Positions 10,126-17,276 of a stretch of 22,942 bases of DNA are shown here, piece by piece (within the stretch, counting starts at the first letter, position 1; the number at the start of each line of letters is the position of its first letter). The stretch is taken from assembly GCA_023663915.1 (NCBI GenBank), contig JAMPGN010000044.1, positions 1 through 22,942 on the forward strand, given 5' to 3'. The stretch is from Eubacterium sp. (GTDB taxonomy: Bacteria > Bacillota_A > Clostridia > Lachnospirales > Lachnospiraceae). The position numbers and the translations under genes were made by a program. The notes beneath the pieces were generated by a model, which was not told the DNA's origin, made no database searches, and saw only the letters and a program-made list of their open reading frames with translations.

Positions 10126-10170
10126 AATTTCATGTTGCTTTTAGGTTTTTTGATGTAAATTTCAAGTTGC
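10126..10170. repeat. Spaced 13-bp direct repeat upstream of the XRE regulator
   Basis: AATTTCATGTTGC at 10126-10138 and AATTTCAAGTTGC at 10158-10170 differ at one base and are 32 bp apart start to start, about three helical turns. They lie in the 329-bp gap (10017-10345) between the divergent XRE regulator and hicA. Apart from the hicAB promoter at its right end, I see no gene in this AT-rich gap. Confidence 0.35.
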
Positions 10171-10256
10171 AATGGCGTAAATATGGGGAAATTGAGAAAT
10201 GCGGTTAAATTTATGATGCATTGAGAAAAGCTGAAAAGATGATCGTTTCAAAATAA

Positions 10257-10329
10257 ATACGCCTAAGTGAATACGTCTTTAATACGTATAAAATATTGAC
10301 GAATACGTATTAAGGGCGTATAGTATAAT
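10257..10329 (+). promoter_or_regulatory. hicAB promoter with an ordered operator array
   Basis: A -35 TTGACG (10296-10301) and -10 TATAGT (10319-10324) are 17 bp apart; TATAAT at 10324-10329 is an alternative -10. Two copies of the perfect palindrome ATACGTAT (10282-10289 and 10303-10310) lie 21 bp apart. Extra half-sites are ATACG at 10257 and 10271 and CGTAT at 10317. The half-sites at 10271 and 10317 are each 11 bp from a palindrome, so the array is symmetric around about 10296, inside the promoter. HicB antitoxins usually repress their own promoter, and this array is a good candidate for its binding site. Confidence 0.65.
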
Positions 10330-10345
10330 CATAGGAGGTAATAAG

Positions 10346-10519
10346 ATGAAACAGAGGGATCTGGTAAAAATGCTTGAAAAAGCAGGGTTTTGTTTTAAGG
10401 AACACGGAGGAAATCATGATACTTATAAACGAGGAGATGATACTGAGCAGATTCCAAGACATAAGGAGATAAATGAAATTACTGCAAAGCAGATTATAAA
10501 AAAATGGGAATTAAAATAA
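10346..10519 (+). CDS. hicA: HicA-type mRNA interferase toxin
   Basis: This 57-residue protein has the compact double-stranded RNA-binding-like HicA fold pattern: KQRDLVKMLEKAGF, then the catalytic-histidine loop HGGNHDTYKRG (His24 is the likely active-site residue), then IPRHKEINEITAKQIIKK. HicA toxins cleave mRNA during translation arrest and are held in check by HicB. The gene was found from the sequence directly because it is short. The start at 10346 is set by a perfect AGGAGG at 10333-10338 with seven bases of spacing. HicB follows 58 bp downstream on the same strand, in the usual toxin-first order. The length is typical (HicA is about 55-85 residues), so it looks intact. Confidence 0.9.
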   Translation: MKQRDLVKMLEKAGFCFKEHGGNHDTYKRGDDTEQIPRHKEINEITAKQIIKKWELK

Positions 10520-10577
10520 ATCTATATTTTATCTGTAGCGCAGTCAGTTTTTATAAAATTGAAAGGAGATTTGGAAA

Positions 10578-10994
10578 ATGAAAGATATCTATCCAGTATT
10601 TATTGCACAAAATAAACAAGATTATTTAGTGTATGTCCCCGATCTGGATATTTATACAGAGGGGAAGAGTATGGTGGATGCGATCGATATGGCAAGAGAT
10701 GCCATAGGGCTGAAAGGGATAGACTATGAAGACGACGGCAAAGAACTGCCTGTGGCGTCCAGCTACGATGAAGCCATCAGAAAGGCAAAAGAAGATACGG
10801 AAATATTCGATTATTCTACTGGAATATTGACAATGGTAGACGTGGATTTTACGGAGTACCGCAGAAAACGTGATAATCGTATGGTAAAAAAGAATTGTAC
10901 AATTCCGTATAATTTGAATGTGGAGGCTGAAAAATTAGGGATTAATTTTTCTAAGTTACTGCAGGATGCGCTTGTACAGAAAATAGGTGTTTGA
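10578..10994 (+). CDS. hicB: HicB-type antitoxin
   Basis: HicB neutralises HicA and represses the operon. The N-terminal half (YPVFIAQNKQDYLVYVPDLD, then the DAIDMARDAIG helix) is the partly degraded RNase H-like fold of the HicB family. The C-terminal 40 residues (about 99-138), with IPYNLNVEAEKLGINFSKLL, look like a small DNA-binding domain of ribbon-helix-helix type, which would read the ATACGTAT palindromes upstream. At 138 residues it is of normal two-domain length. The ATG at 10578 has AAGGAGA at 10563-10569, a strong ribosome site of its own, which would help keep antitoxin in excess. There is no sign of damage, so the pair is probably functional. Confidence 0.88.
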   Translation: MKDIYPVFIAQNKQDYLVYVPDLDIYTEGKSMVDAIDMARDAIGLKGIDYEDDGKELPVASSYDEAIRKAKEDTEIFDYSTGILTMVDVDFTEYRRKRDNRMVKKNCTIPYNLNVEAEKLGINFSKLLQDALVQKIGV

Positions 10995-11067
10995 TCATTA
11001 TATAGAAAGAAGAACGGCGGAAAAATTTTTTTTCAATCCTTTTTGATGATGATCAGTCAAGAATTGA

Positions 11068-11111
11068 ACAAAGTCACGAACTACCAGCTCACTAGTGGTT
11101 CGTGACTTTGT
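11068..11111. terminator. 17-bp perfect hairpin between convergent genes
   Basis: The arms 11068-11084 (ACAAAGTCACGAACTAC) and 11095-11111 pair along 17 bp with one G-U pair around a 10-nt loop. It lies between hicB (+) and the lipoprotein gene (-), where a bidirectional terminator is expected. Neither side has a proper T-run. The only T-run nearby is at 11026-11033, upstream of the hairpin, so its role as terminator is likely but not certain. Confidence 0.5.
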
Positions 11112-11191
11112 AAATGATCCATTCATTTAGTGTGTCTGTTTGATGTGTAAATCAAAATTTATATTCGTAAAATAGAAATAATGTATCTTCT

Positions 11192-11872
11192 TTATTGATA
11201 CACTTCAATCATGACTTTATCAGCAATAAATTCTTCTCCTTCAAAATATCCGTCTGCTTCCAAGCCTCCGCCTTTCGTTATTTCTGAAAAAGAGGCTTCT
11301 CTTGTTACGATATCAGCGCCGCCGCTTTGAATTGTCCAATGTTCAAACAGCGTTGTGTCAGTACATCTTATCGTCACTAATTGTTCGTCCGGACTACCCG
11401 CTTCCGGCATAGTAACACAACCATTTTCATCTATTAAGGTACGGCTGATCACAAAGTCTTCCTGCCCAATACTTCGCACCTTGCCGCCAATATGTTCTTT
11501 GCTGTCGCTTCTTTGTATTTCATTGATGATATGATCTGCTTGATCTATTTTATCTACTCTATTTACATGATCTATATTATCTGTATTATTTGTATTATCT
11601 GCATTATCTGCATTATTTGTATTATTTGTATTATCTATATGATCTGCTTGATCTTTATTTTCTTCATCTAAGTCTGTTATAGTATCTTTTAAGCTGCTGT
11701 CCGTATCTTTCTTTGCTATTTCTGGCGAATGGTTGTCCTGCTCTATTTCATCAGTTATTTCTTCCACTGGAATTACATAATTCGCCTTTTGTTTCGTATC
11801 TTGTCCGCCGCAGCCTGTAGCAACCGTTATTAATACCATAGCTGTAATGATTAACAGATTTCTTATTTTCAT
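11192..11872 (-). CDS. Lipoprotein with Asn/Asp-rich repeat linker
   Basis: I do not recognise a named family. Residues 1-20 are a lipoprotein signal peptide (basic MKIRN, hydrophobic core) ending in ATGC, so Cys21 would be lipidated and the protein anchored on the outer face of the membrane. Residues 25-130 are acidic and low in complexity, including short repeats of TDN, TNN and ADN triplets encoded by a 9-nt microsatellite. Residues 130-226 look like a small beta-rich domain (GGKVRSIGQEDFVIS, then VTIRCTDTTLF, ending FIADKVMIEV), similar in pattern to OB-like domains of other clostridial lipoproteins (weak inference). The stem-like linker would hold this domain away from the membrane. The promoter has a two-box response-regulator site, so expression is probably stress-controlled. 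Confidence 0.75.
   Translation of the reverse strand: MKIRNLLIITAMVLITVATGCGGQDTKQKANYVIPVEEITDEIEQDNHSPEIAKKDTDSSLKDTITDLDEENKDQADHIDNTNNTNNADNADNTNNTDNIDHVNRVDKIDQADHIINEIQRSDSKEHIGGKVRSIGQEDFVISRTLIDENGCVTMPEAGSPDEQLVTIRCTDTTLFEHWTIQSGGADIVTREASFSEITKGGGLEADGYFEGEEFIADKVMIEVYQ
11567..11647. repeat. 9-nt microsatellite inside the lipoprotein gene
   Basis: Nine consecutive 9-nt units run from 11567 to 11647. The central seven fit ATTAT(C/T)T(G/A)(T/C) and encode TDN, TNN, ADN or similar triplets on the minus strand. The two flanking units are degenerate copies (ATGATCT...). Because the unit is three codons long, gain or loss of units changes linker length without breaking the frame. Confidence 0.8.
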
Positions 11873-11928
11873 GCCTTACTACCTCGTTTCTTTTGATTTT
11901 TTATGATAAACCATCATTTACGGCTCAT

Positions 11929-11961
11929 ATTATAGCAAGGCATTCTCTAAGTTCTCTCTAA
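11929..11961 (-). promoter_or_regulatory. Lipoprotein promoter with response-regulator-type direct repeats
   Basis: On the minus strand the heptamer TTAGAGA occurs twice, 11 bp apart (11961-11955 and 11950-11944), followed after nine bases by TATAAT (11934-11929). The boxes cover the expected -35 position, and no TTGACA-like -35 is present. Two 7-mers spaced 11 bp just upstream of a good -10 is the usual layout for activation by an OmpR/PhoB-type response regulator. The regulator itself is not in this window. Confidence 0.55.
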
Positions 11962-11984
11962 ATCAGAAGATTTTTGCAATGACA

Positions 11985-12012
11985 TTGACAATTTTTAAAA
12001 AATTGCTAGAAT
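11985..12012 (+). promoter_or_regulatory. Strong sigma-A promoter of the first GNAT gene
   Basis: A perfect TTGACA (11985-11990) and TAGAAT (12007-12012) are 16 bp apart, and a TG before the -10 (12004-12005) makes it an extended -10 promoter. Transcription would start near 12019. This places the upstream ATG at 11979 outside the transcript and supports the TTG start at 12108. Confidence 0.65.
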
Positions 12013-12107
12013 ACTATCAAAGAAAAAACCTGCGAAGATTTTCAGAAGAATACACTAGAAGAAATATCGTAGCCTTGTCAGTAAACTTCCAGTTTGGAGG
12101 AATCAAT

Positions 12108-12572
12108 TTGAATCACATAGATTATAAGTGGACAGATGGAACAAGTGAAACATTTCAGAAATTTTATTTGATTACAGAAGATTATTACAGCAAAATTGTC
12201 GGCGGTGTTGAAAACAGGAAATCCTTTATCCCTTACAATATTTCTGCAAGCATACAGGAAGTGCTTATTGCTTACATGGATGATGTTCCTGTCGCGTGTT
12301 CCGGATTGAAAAAATATTCCGAAAAAGATGTTGAAATCAAACGTGTGTGGGTGGAACCAGAGCATAGAGGGCTTCATATAGCAACTGATATGATGAAAAT
12401 GATTGAAACCAAAGCGAAACAACAAGGTTTTCAACGAACGATTCTGCAGACAAGGGAAATAATGACGGATGCTGTCAGGCTGTATGTGAAACTCGGATAC
12501 TATCGCATAGATCACTACCCGCCATACAACGAATTAGACGGTGCAATTTGTTTTGCCAAAGACTTAAAGTAA
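12108..12572 (+). CDS. GNAT-family N-acetyltransferase
   Basis: GNAT enzymes move an acetyl group from acetyl-CoA to an amine; the substrate here is unknown. I start at TTG 12108, giving 154 residues. GGAGG at 12096-12100 lies seven bases upstream and the promoter at 11985-12012 lies in front, while the longer frame from 11979 would begin inside that promoter. The acetyl-CoA site is IKRVWVEPEHRGLHIA (about 77-92), with the R/H-x-x-G-x-A loop at residues 87-92. LYVKLGYYRI (125-134) is the usual motif B. The C-terminal ICFAKDL is a standard closing strand. It shares the intergenic region with the divergent lipoprotein but has its own promoter. No frameshift or truncation is seen. Confidence 0.85.
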   Translation: MNHIDYKWTDGTSETFQKFYLITEDYYSKIVGGVENRKSFIPYNISASIQEVLIAYMDDVPVACSGLKKYSEKDVEIKRVWVEPEHRGLHIATDMMKMIETKAKQQGFQRTILQTREIMTDAVRLYVKLGYYRIDHYPPYNELDGAICFAKDLK

Positions 12573-12600
12573 AACGCTAATTGTTTTTCTCTCTACCAGC

Positions 12601-12622
12601 TTGTATTTACATACAATATAAT
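12601..12622 (+). promoter_or_regulatory. Candidate operator and -10 box of the racemase gene
   Basis: TTGTAT (12601-12606) and ATACAA (12611-12616) form a perfect inverted repeat with a 4-bp centre and directly touch a TATAAT at 12617-12622. No -35 matching consensus is found 16-18 bp upstream. The repeat could be an activator or repressor site. Confidence 0.35.
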
Positions 12623-12638
12623 TTAGCGGGGTAACGAT

Positions 12639-13334
12639 ATGAAAAAATTAGGATTGGTAGGCGGAATGGGACCCGAATCAACGATTCCCTATTACCACGA
12701 TATTGTTTATGGGGTACAAAATAGAATTGGGAAGAATTTTTTTCCTCATCTGGCGATTGAAAGCGTGAATGTATTTGACGTTTTGAGATTATGTAATGAG
12801 CAAAAATATGATGAATTGACGAATTATTTAATGCAGCCGATCAAAAACCTGATTGCAGGCGGAGCTGATTTTATCGCGTTATCCGCAAACACTCCGCATA
12901 TTGTTTTTGACAGATTGCAGGCGCAATCGACAGTTCCGTTAGTCAGTATTGTTGAAGCTACATGCAAGGAAGCAATTCAACTACATAAACATAAGGTTGG
13001 TTTACTTGGAACGATTTTTACTATGACGGAAGATTTTTTTAAGAAACCTTTTTATAGTAGTAATATCGAGATCATTACGCCAACTGATAAAGAAATGGAA
13101 TATATCAATACAAAAATATCTTCAGAATTAGAGCTTGGTATTGTAAAAGAAGAAACGCTGCGGGACTTTCAAGAGATCATAAAACGTATGCAGCAGGAAA
13201 ATGGTATTGAAGCAATTATATTAGGCTGTACGGAATTACCTCTTTTATTAAATGATGAAGTAAGTCCTGTTCCATGCTTAGATACTATGAAAATACATAT
13301 CCAGCGTTTAATTGATTTGATTTTAGAAATATAA
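12639..13334 (+). CDS. Aspartate/glutamate racemase family protein (single cysteine)
   Basis: Members of this family interconvert L and D forms of aspartate or glutamate without a cofactor, normally using two cysteines. The start MKKLGLVGGMGPEST and the length of 231 residues are typical. The second cysteine is present in LGCTEL at Cys197. At the first position the motif is ALSANTPH, with Ala83 where a cysteine (usually in CNT) is expected. In the E. coli L-Asp/Glu racemase the equivalent pair is Thr83/Cys197 (from memory), so one-cysteine members exist, but alanine cannot replace a base. The enzyme may act in one direction only, on other substrates, or not as a racemase. The ATG at 12639 has GCGGGG about 9 nt upstream. 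Its neighbours give no pathway clue. Confidence 0.85.
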   Translation: MKKLGLVGGMGPESTIPYYHDIVYGVQNRIGKNFFPHLAIESVNVFDVLRLCNEQKYDELTNYLMQPIKNLIAGGADFIALSANTPHIVFDRLQAQSTVPLVSIVEATCKEAIQLHKHKVGLLGTIFTMTEDFFKKPFYSSNIEIITPTDKEMEYINTKISSELELGIVKEETLRDFQEIIKRMQQENGIEAIILGCTELPLLLNDEVSPVPCLDTMKIHIQRLIDLILEI

Positions 13335-13417
13335 GGTAGTATGATGAAAACGGCTGTAAACTGCGCGCCAAAGAAGAAGACATCGTTTCTGAATCATAGG
13401 AAAGCGCAAGGTGTGGA

Positions 13418-14020
13418 TCATGTGATTTTTTCAAAATCCTCTACGCCGTGTTTACACCATGGACAGATGAAGTCGGGCGGAAGTTCTTCTCCTTCATAGA
13501 CATATCCGCAGACGACGCAGCGCCAGCCTTTGGCGGACGAGGCTTCCGGCTGCGGTTTCACAAATTCATGATAGAAAGCGTAGGTCATCGCTTTTTCACC
13601 GGAGAGGACTTCACAGTCTGACACACTGGCGAGGAAGAGCATATGGGTGCCGAGGTCGGTCGCGTTTATGACTCTGCAGTCCAGATAGGCGACGGTATGT
13701 TCTTTTAGGTAAGGAAGCTCCTGTTTTGTGATGACGAAAGGATAGTCCACGAATTTGTCCGTATCCCTTCCACTCTGAAATCCAAAATGTTGAAAAAGAG
13801 AAAAAGGCGCTGTCTCGGACAACACGGAGATCGTCAGGATTCCGGATTTCTGGATCAGCTCGCAGGTTAAGTTTTTCTTGTTCACGGCAAGGACGATCTG
13901 TGCGGGGTCGCTGGTGACTTGGGTGACGGTATTGATAATACAGCCGTTCATTTTCTTGTCATATTTGGTAGAGACGACATATAATCCGTAGGATAATTGT
14001 TGGAATGCTTTTGGGTTCAT
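13418..14020 (-). CDS. Flavin reductase-rubredoxin fusion (Hrb-like)
   Basis: The N-terminal 155 residues are an FMN-binding flavin reductase-like domain (FQQLSYGLYVVST, then NTVTQVTSDP, then KNLTCELI), also known as flavoredoxin. The C-terminal 40 residues are a rubredoxin with Cys168, Cys171, Cys186 and Cys189 in two C-x2-C knuckles. The loop between the knuckles is short, as in other fused rubredoxins. The same fusion in acetogens is called high-molecular-weight rubredoxin and passes electrons from NAD(P)H to oxygen- or NO-reducing flavodiiron proteins. A role in oxidative or nitrosative defence of an anaerobe is therefore likely, though no partner lies nearby. I chose ATG 14020 (MNPKAFQQL) because AAAGGAAT lies six bases upstream; the longer frame from 14077 adds 19 unlikely residues. 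It is divergent from the MATE gene. Confidence 0.9.
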   Translation of the reverse strand: MNPKAFQQLSYGLYVVSTKYDKKMNGCIINTVTQVTSDPAQIVLAVNKKNLTCELIQKSGILTISVLSETAPFSLFQHFGFQSGRDTDKFVDYPFVITKQELPYLKEHTVAYLDCRVINATDLGTHMLFLASVSDCEVLSGEKAMTYAFYHEFVKPQPEASSAKGWRCVVCGYVYEGEELPPDFICPWCKHGVEDFEKIT

Positions 14021-14168
14021 AGGGGTATTCCTTTCTGTTATCATAAATGGTTTCCGGTGGAATAATATAGAAATCAAAGATAGTATGTGCAGAATTTATG
14101 GAAATATGTATTAGATTTCAATGTTGTTTGCGATAAATTGGGATTTTTTAGAAAGGTCGGGCGGTTAC

Positions 14169-15521
14169 ATGAAATTTGCAAATGCGGAAGAAAAAAGAAT
14201 CTATATGACGGAAGAGCCGGTCAAAAAGCTGGTGTGCAGGCTTGCAGTGCCAACGATTTTAAGTATGCTGGTAACTTCGTTTTATAATATGGCGGATACT
14301 TTTTTTGTGGGAAAGCTGGATACGCAGTCCACGGCGGCAGTCGGGGTGGCGTTTTCGCTGATGGCGATCATTCAGGCGATCGGATTTCTGTTCGGACATG
14401 GATCGGGCAATTATATTTCCAGACAGTTAGGTGCGGGTCACATGGAAGAGGCGGAGAAAATGTCGTCAGTCGGCTTTTTTACGTCGTTTTTTGCAGGTGT
14501 TTTGATCATGCTGGGGTGCATTCTTTTTATTACGCCGCTCTCTTATGCGCTTGGTTCGACGCCTACGATTCTGCCTTACACGGTGATTTATCTGAGGATC
14601 ATACTCTTTGGCGCACCGGCGATGACGGCTTCGCTTGTGCTGAACAATCAGATGCGTTTTCAAGGAAGCGCGTTCTACGCCATGATCGGGATCGTGTCGG
14701 GCGCAGTGATCAATATTGTGCTGGATCCGGTTCTGATCTTTGCGTGCGGTCTGGGGATTGCGGGCGCGGCGCTGGCGACCACGATCAGCCAGTATTTAAG
14801 TTTTATTTTTCTGTTGGTCATGGTGACGAAAGGTGGAAATATCCGCATACGTTTCTGTAATTTCAAGCCCAGCCTGCATTTCTATCGGGAGATCATACGG
14901 GGCGGGATTCCCGCGCTGTTCAGACAGGGGCTTGCCAGCGTCGCTACCATATGCCTGAACCATGCGGCGAGCGTATATGGGGACGCCGCGATCGCGGGCA
15001 TGTCCATCGTATCCCGTATCATGATGTTTGCCAATTCCGCTTTGATCGGATTCGGACAGGGATTTCAGCCTGTATGCGGATTTAACTATGGAGCGGGAAA
15101 ATATAAGAGGGTGTTGGAAGCGTATTGGTTTTGTGTGAAGTTTGCTTTTGTGGTGCTCTTAGGGCTGGCGGTGGTCGTCTATGCCATCGCGCCGCAGCTT
15201 GTGACGGTATTTCGCCGGGACGACCCAGCGGTGATCGCGGTTGGTACTGCGGCGCTTCGATACTCTGTGATTTCTTTTCCCCTAAGCGCTTGGATCGTCA
15301 TGTGCAATATGATGTTGCAGTCGATCGGTAAAGGCGTGAAGGCATCCATCGTAGCTTCCGCCAGACAGGGGATCTTCTTCCTGCCGCTGATTGCGGTATT
15401 GCCGCATTTCTTCGGGCTTACGGGAGTCGAAAGCTGTCAGGCGGTGTCGGACGTCTGCGCGCTGAGTGTGTCGATTCCGCTGGGCATAAGCGTAATCCGG
15501 GAGATGCAGAGGTCTTCGTGA
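14169..15521 (+). CDS. MATE-family multidrug efflux transporter
   Basis: MATE proteins export drugs and metabolites in exchange for Na+ or H+. With the start at ATG 14169 (MKFANAEEKRIYM) the protein has 450 residues, the family norm, and about 12 hydrophobic segments in two halves. Recognisable parts are the opening PVKKLVCRLAVPTILSMLV, then YNMADTFFVGKL, a classical MATE motif of the first half, and FGQGFQPVCGFNYGAGKY in the second half. An upstream in-frame ATG at 14121 would add 16 residues but has no ribosome site; GAAAGGT at 14151-14157 fits the chosen start with a rather long spacing. The gene ends 22 bp before the convergent DUF4173 gene. It is intact and G+C-rich like the core genes. 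The substrate cannot be predicted. Confidence 0.93.
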   Translation: MKFANAEEKRIYMTEEPVKKLVCRLAVPTILSMLVTSFYNMADTFFVGKLDTQSTAAVGVAFSLMAIIQAIGFLFGHGSGNYISRQLGAGHMEEAEKMSSVGFFTSFFAGVLIMLGCILFITPLSYALGSTPTILPYTVIYLRIILFGAPAMTASLVLNNQMRFQGSAFYAMIGIVSGAVINIVLDPVLIFACGLGIAGAALATTISQYLSFIFLLVMVTKGGNIRIRFCNFKPSLHFYREIIRGGIPALFRQGLASVATICLNHAASVYGDAAIAGMSIVSRIMMFANSALIGFGQGFQPVCGFNYGAGKYKRVLEAYWFCVKFAFVVLLGLAVVVYAIAPQLVTVFRRDDPAVIAVGTAALRYSVISFPLSAWIVMCNMMLQSIGKGVKASIVASARQGIFFLPLIAVLPHFFGLTGVESCQAVSDVCALSVSIPLGISVIREMQRSS

Positions 15522-15543
15522 TTGTAAGATACTGCCTGCGGGG

Positions 15544-17256
15544 TTAATCTGATTGTAAGCGAGCGGCATATTTCTGCGCGGTATATATGGAAAAATTAAA
15601 GTTTCGTATGTGCATATCCTCCGAAAGCTCTTCTATGTTCTCATAATATCTGTGAATCCATTGATATTCTTCTGAAATATCGTCTGTTTGATATATTGTG
15701 CGTCGGTTGTCCGAACCGTTTGTGGGTTTGTCGGCGTCAGACTGCACAAATACCTCTGCAAGATACGGGTTCTGATCGGCGTTGAGCAGGATCGGCGCCG
15801 CGTCTGCGGATAACTTGCGCAGATATTTCCGACTGTCCCGTATATCATATTCGTCCAGATACTCCATATGCGCCGGATCCAGATTATAGCGGGCGATCCA
15901 GTAGTCTGGGTGGGAGAAGGACAAACCGATATAGAATATGGTGACGATGACCATGCTGTAGGGAAACAGCGGGAAACTGTTCATATAGATGGAAATCGTC
16001 ACGCCTGCCATCAGGAGGAAGATTACCGCCAGCGACCAGAGGACGAATATTCGCAGGAAAGTAAGATTATAGCGGTTGATGTACATGATCATACGCAGCG
16101 CGCTGGACAGAATCATGATAAACGTGCAGCCGCTGATCACTGTCAGAATCACCTTCAGCGCTATATTTTCCCGGAAGAGATACAGGCAGACGAGTACGAT
16201 CAGAAGGTTTAAGACACAGACCACAAGCAGCTGGAAAAATCCCTCTCTGGCGTAACCGGAGTAAGTGTAGCCTTCCGGCAGCTTCATATTGCCGATAAAA
16301 AGGTATAGAATCTGTATCACACTAAACAGCAGATAGATGAAAGAGAGCGCCGCCGTGACAATGATGGCGATGATCGGCTCTAACCTCCGCAGATCCGCCG
16401 TTTCCTCCTTGACTTCTTTCATGCTGAGCGCGGCGTAAACCGCATAGGAGAGGAGAAATACCACAAGCGTCATGAAGAAAGTGCCGAAGACGGTTTCCAG
16501 ATTGATGGCGTCTAGGATTCTGGAAAAAATGTCCGCGAACACCGCATCGGCGCTGGCAAGCAGGATCGTCACGAATAAAAGCATGGGAACGGCGATGCAG
16601 ATACCGACCAGCACGGGGAGAAAATAGCTTTTTTTGCCTTCTTGATTCTTTTTGCGGTTATCAAAATAGGAGATCATGTCGCTAAAGGGACGGACTGCAC
16701 AAACAAGGATAGTGCCGAGCGTCTGCATAAGCGCGCTAAAATACTTCGGAAAATTCCAGTTCTTATTCTGATAGAACGTATGAAGTATCAGAACAAAAGC
16801 GAGCAGGAAAATACCGCATTTGTTCATGGCGAGGATCTGGGGCGAATTGGTAAGGCAGTTGGAGATGCCAAGCAGCATGAGGCTAACGATATAGAAAACG
16901 CTGTCTTTTTTGTAAGGAACCCCTAACTTTTGCGTAGAGAAGAAGAAATAGCAAAGGGTTCCGATGACGAAAAAAGGGTAGGTGATCCCGGACGCATTTT
17001 TATACAGGCAAAAAGTATAAAAAATGGCGTAGAGCAGGCTTCCGATGCCAAAGAAGGAAAAATGCTCTTTGAGGGTCTTCGTGTAGACGGTTTCTTCCCG
17101 CTTCGGCGGATAGTGGTTTGCCGAGGAAGTGTAGGGGCTGTTGCCATTTGGACCGGCGCCGGCGTTATTTGCATAGGGTGTGCCGCCGTTTGCGTTCGGT
17201 CTATTGTACGGATTGGCATATGACTGGTTAGTGGTGTACGGGTTATTTTTTTCCAT
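15544..17256 (-). CDS. DUF4173-family polytopic membrane protein
   Basis: The function of this family is unknown. The 570-residue protein begins with about 50 residues rich in Asn, Pro, Tyr and Gly (repeated NPY and PYAN-like units, probably disordered and cytoplasmic). About 11 hydrophobic segments follow between 69 and 447, then a soluble tail of about 120 residues. The motif YAREGFFQLL at 335-344, after a G-Y-T-Y-S-G turn, is the part I associate with DUF4173/DUF4153 proteins. Start ATG 17256 (MEKNNPYTTN) has AAAGGAG a few bases upstream; the frame extends to 17343, but that extension overlaps the regulator gene. It is the last of a three-gene minus-strand operon behind the DUF2975 and YozG-like genes, with a 20-bp gap. 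This pairing suggests a membrane or envelope role. Confidence 0.8.
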   Translation of the reverse strand: MEKNNPYTTNQSYANPYNRPNANGGTPYANNAGAGPNGNSPYTSSANHYPPKREETVYTKTLKEHFSFFGIGSLLYAIFYTFCLYKNASGITYPFFVIGTLCYFFFSTQKLGVPYKKDSVFYIVSLMLLGISNCLTNSPQILAMNKCGIFLLAFVLILHTFYQNKNWNFPKYFSALMQTLGTILVCAVRPFSDMISYFDNRKKNQEGKKSYFLPVLVGICIAVPMLLFVTILLASADAVFADIFSRILDAINLETVFGTFFMTLVVFLLSYAVYAALSMKEVKEETADLRRLEPIIAIIVTAALSFIYLLFSVIQILYLFIGNMKLPEGYTYSGYAREGFFQLLVVCVLNLLIVLVCLYLFRENIALKVILTVISGCTFIMILSSALRMIMYINRYNLTFLRIFVLWSLAVIFLLMAGVTISIYMNSFPLFPYSMVIVTIFYIGLSFSHPDYWIARYNLDPAHMEYLDEYDIRDSRKYLRKLSADAAPILLNADQNPYLAEVFVQSDADKPTNGSDNRRTIYQTDDISEEYQWIHRYYENIEELSEDMHIRNFNFSIYTAQKYAARLQSD

Positions 17257-17276
17257 GAGAAACTCCTTTCTAAAAC

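Noticed and set aside
11979..12107. N-terminal extension of the first GNAT gene from ATG 11979
   Set aside because: The extension would begin inside the promoter (TTGACA at 11985), has no ribosome site and no GNAT similarity; TTG 12108 with GGAGG fits better.
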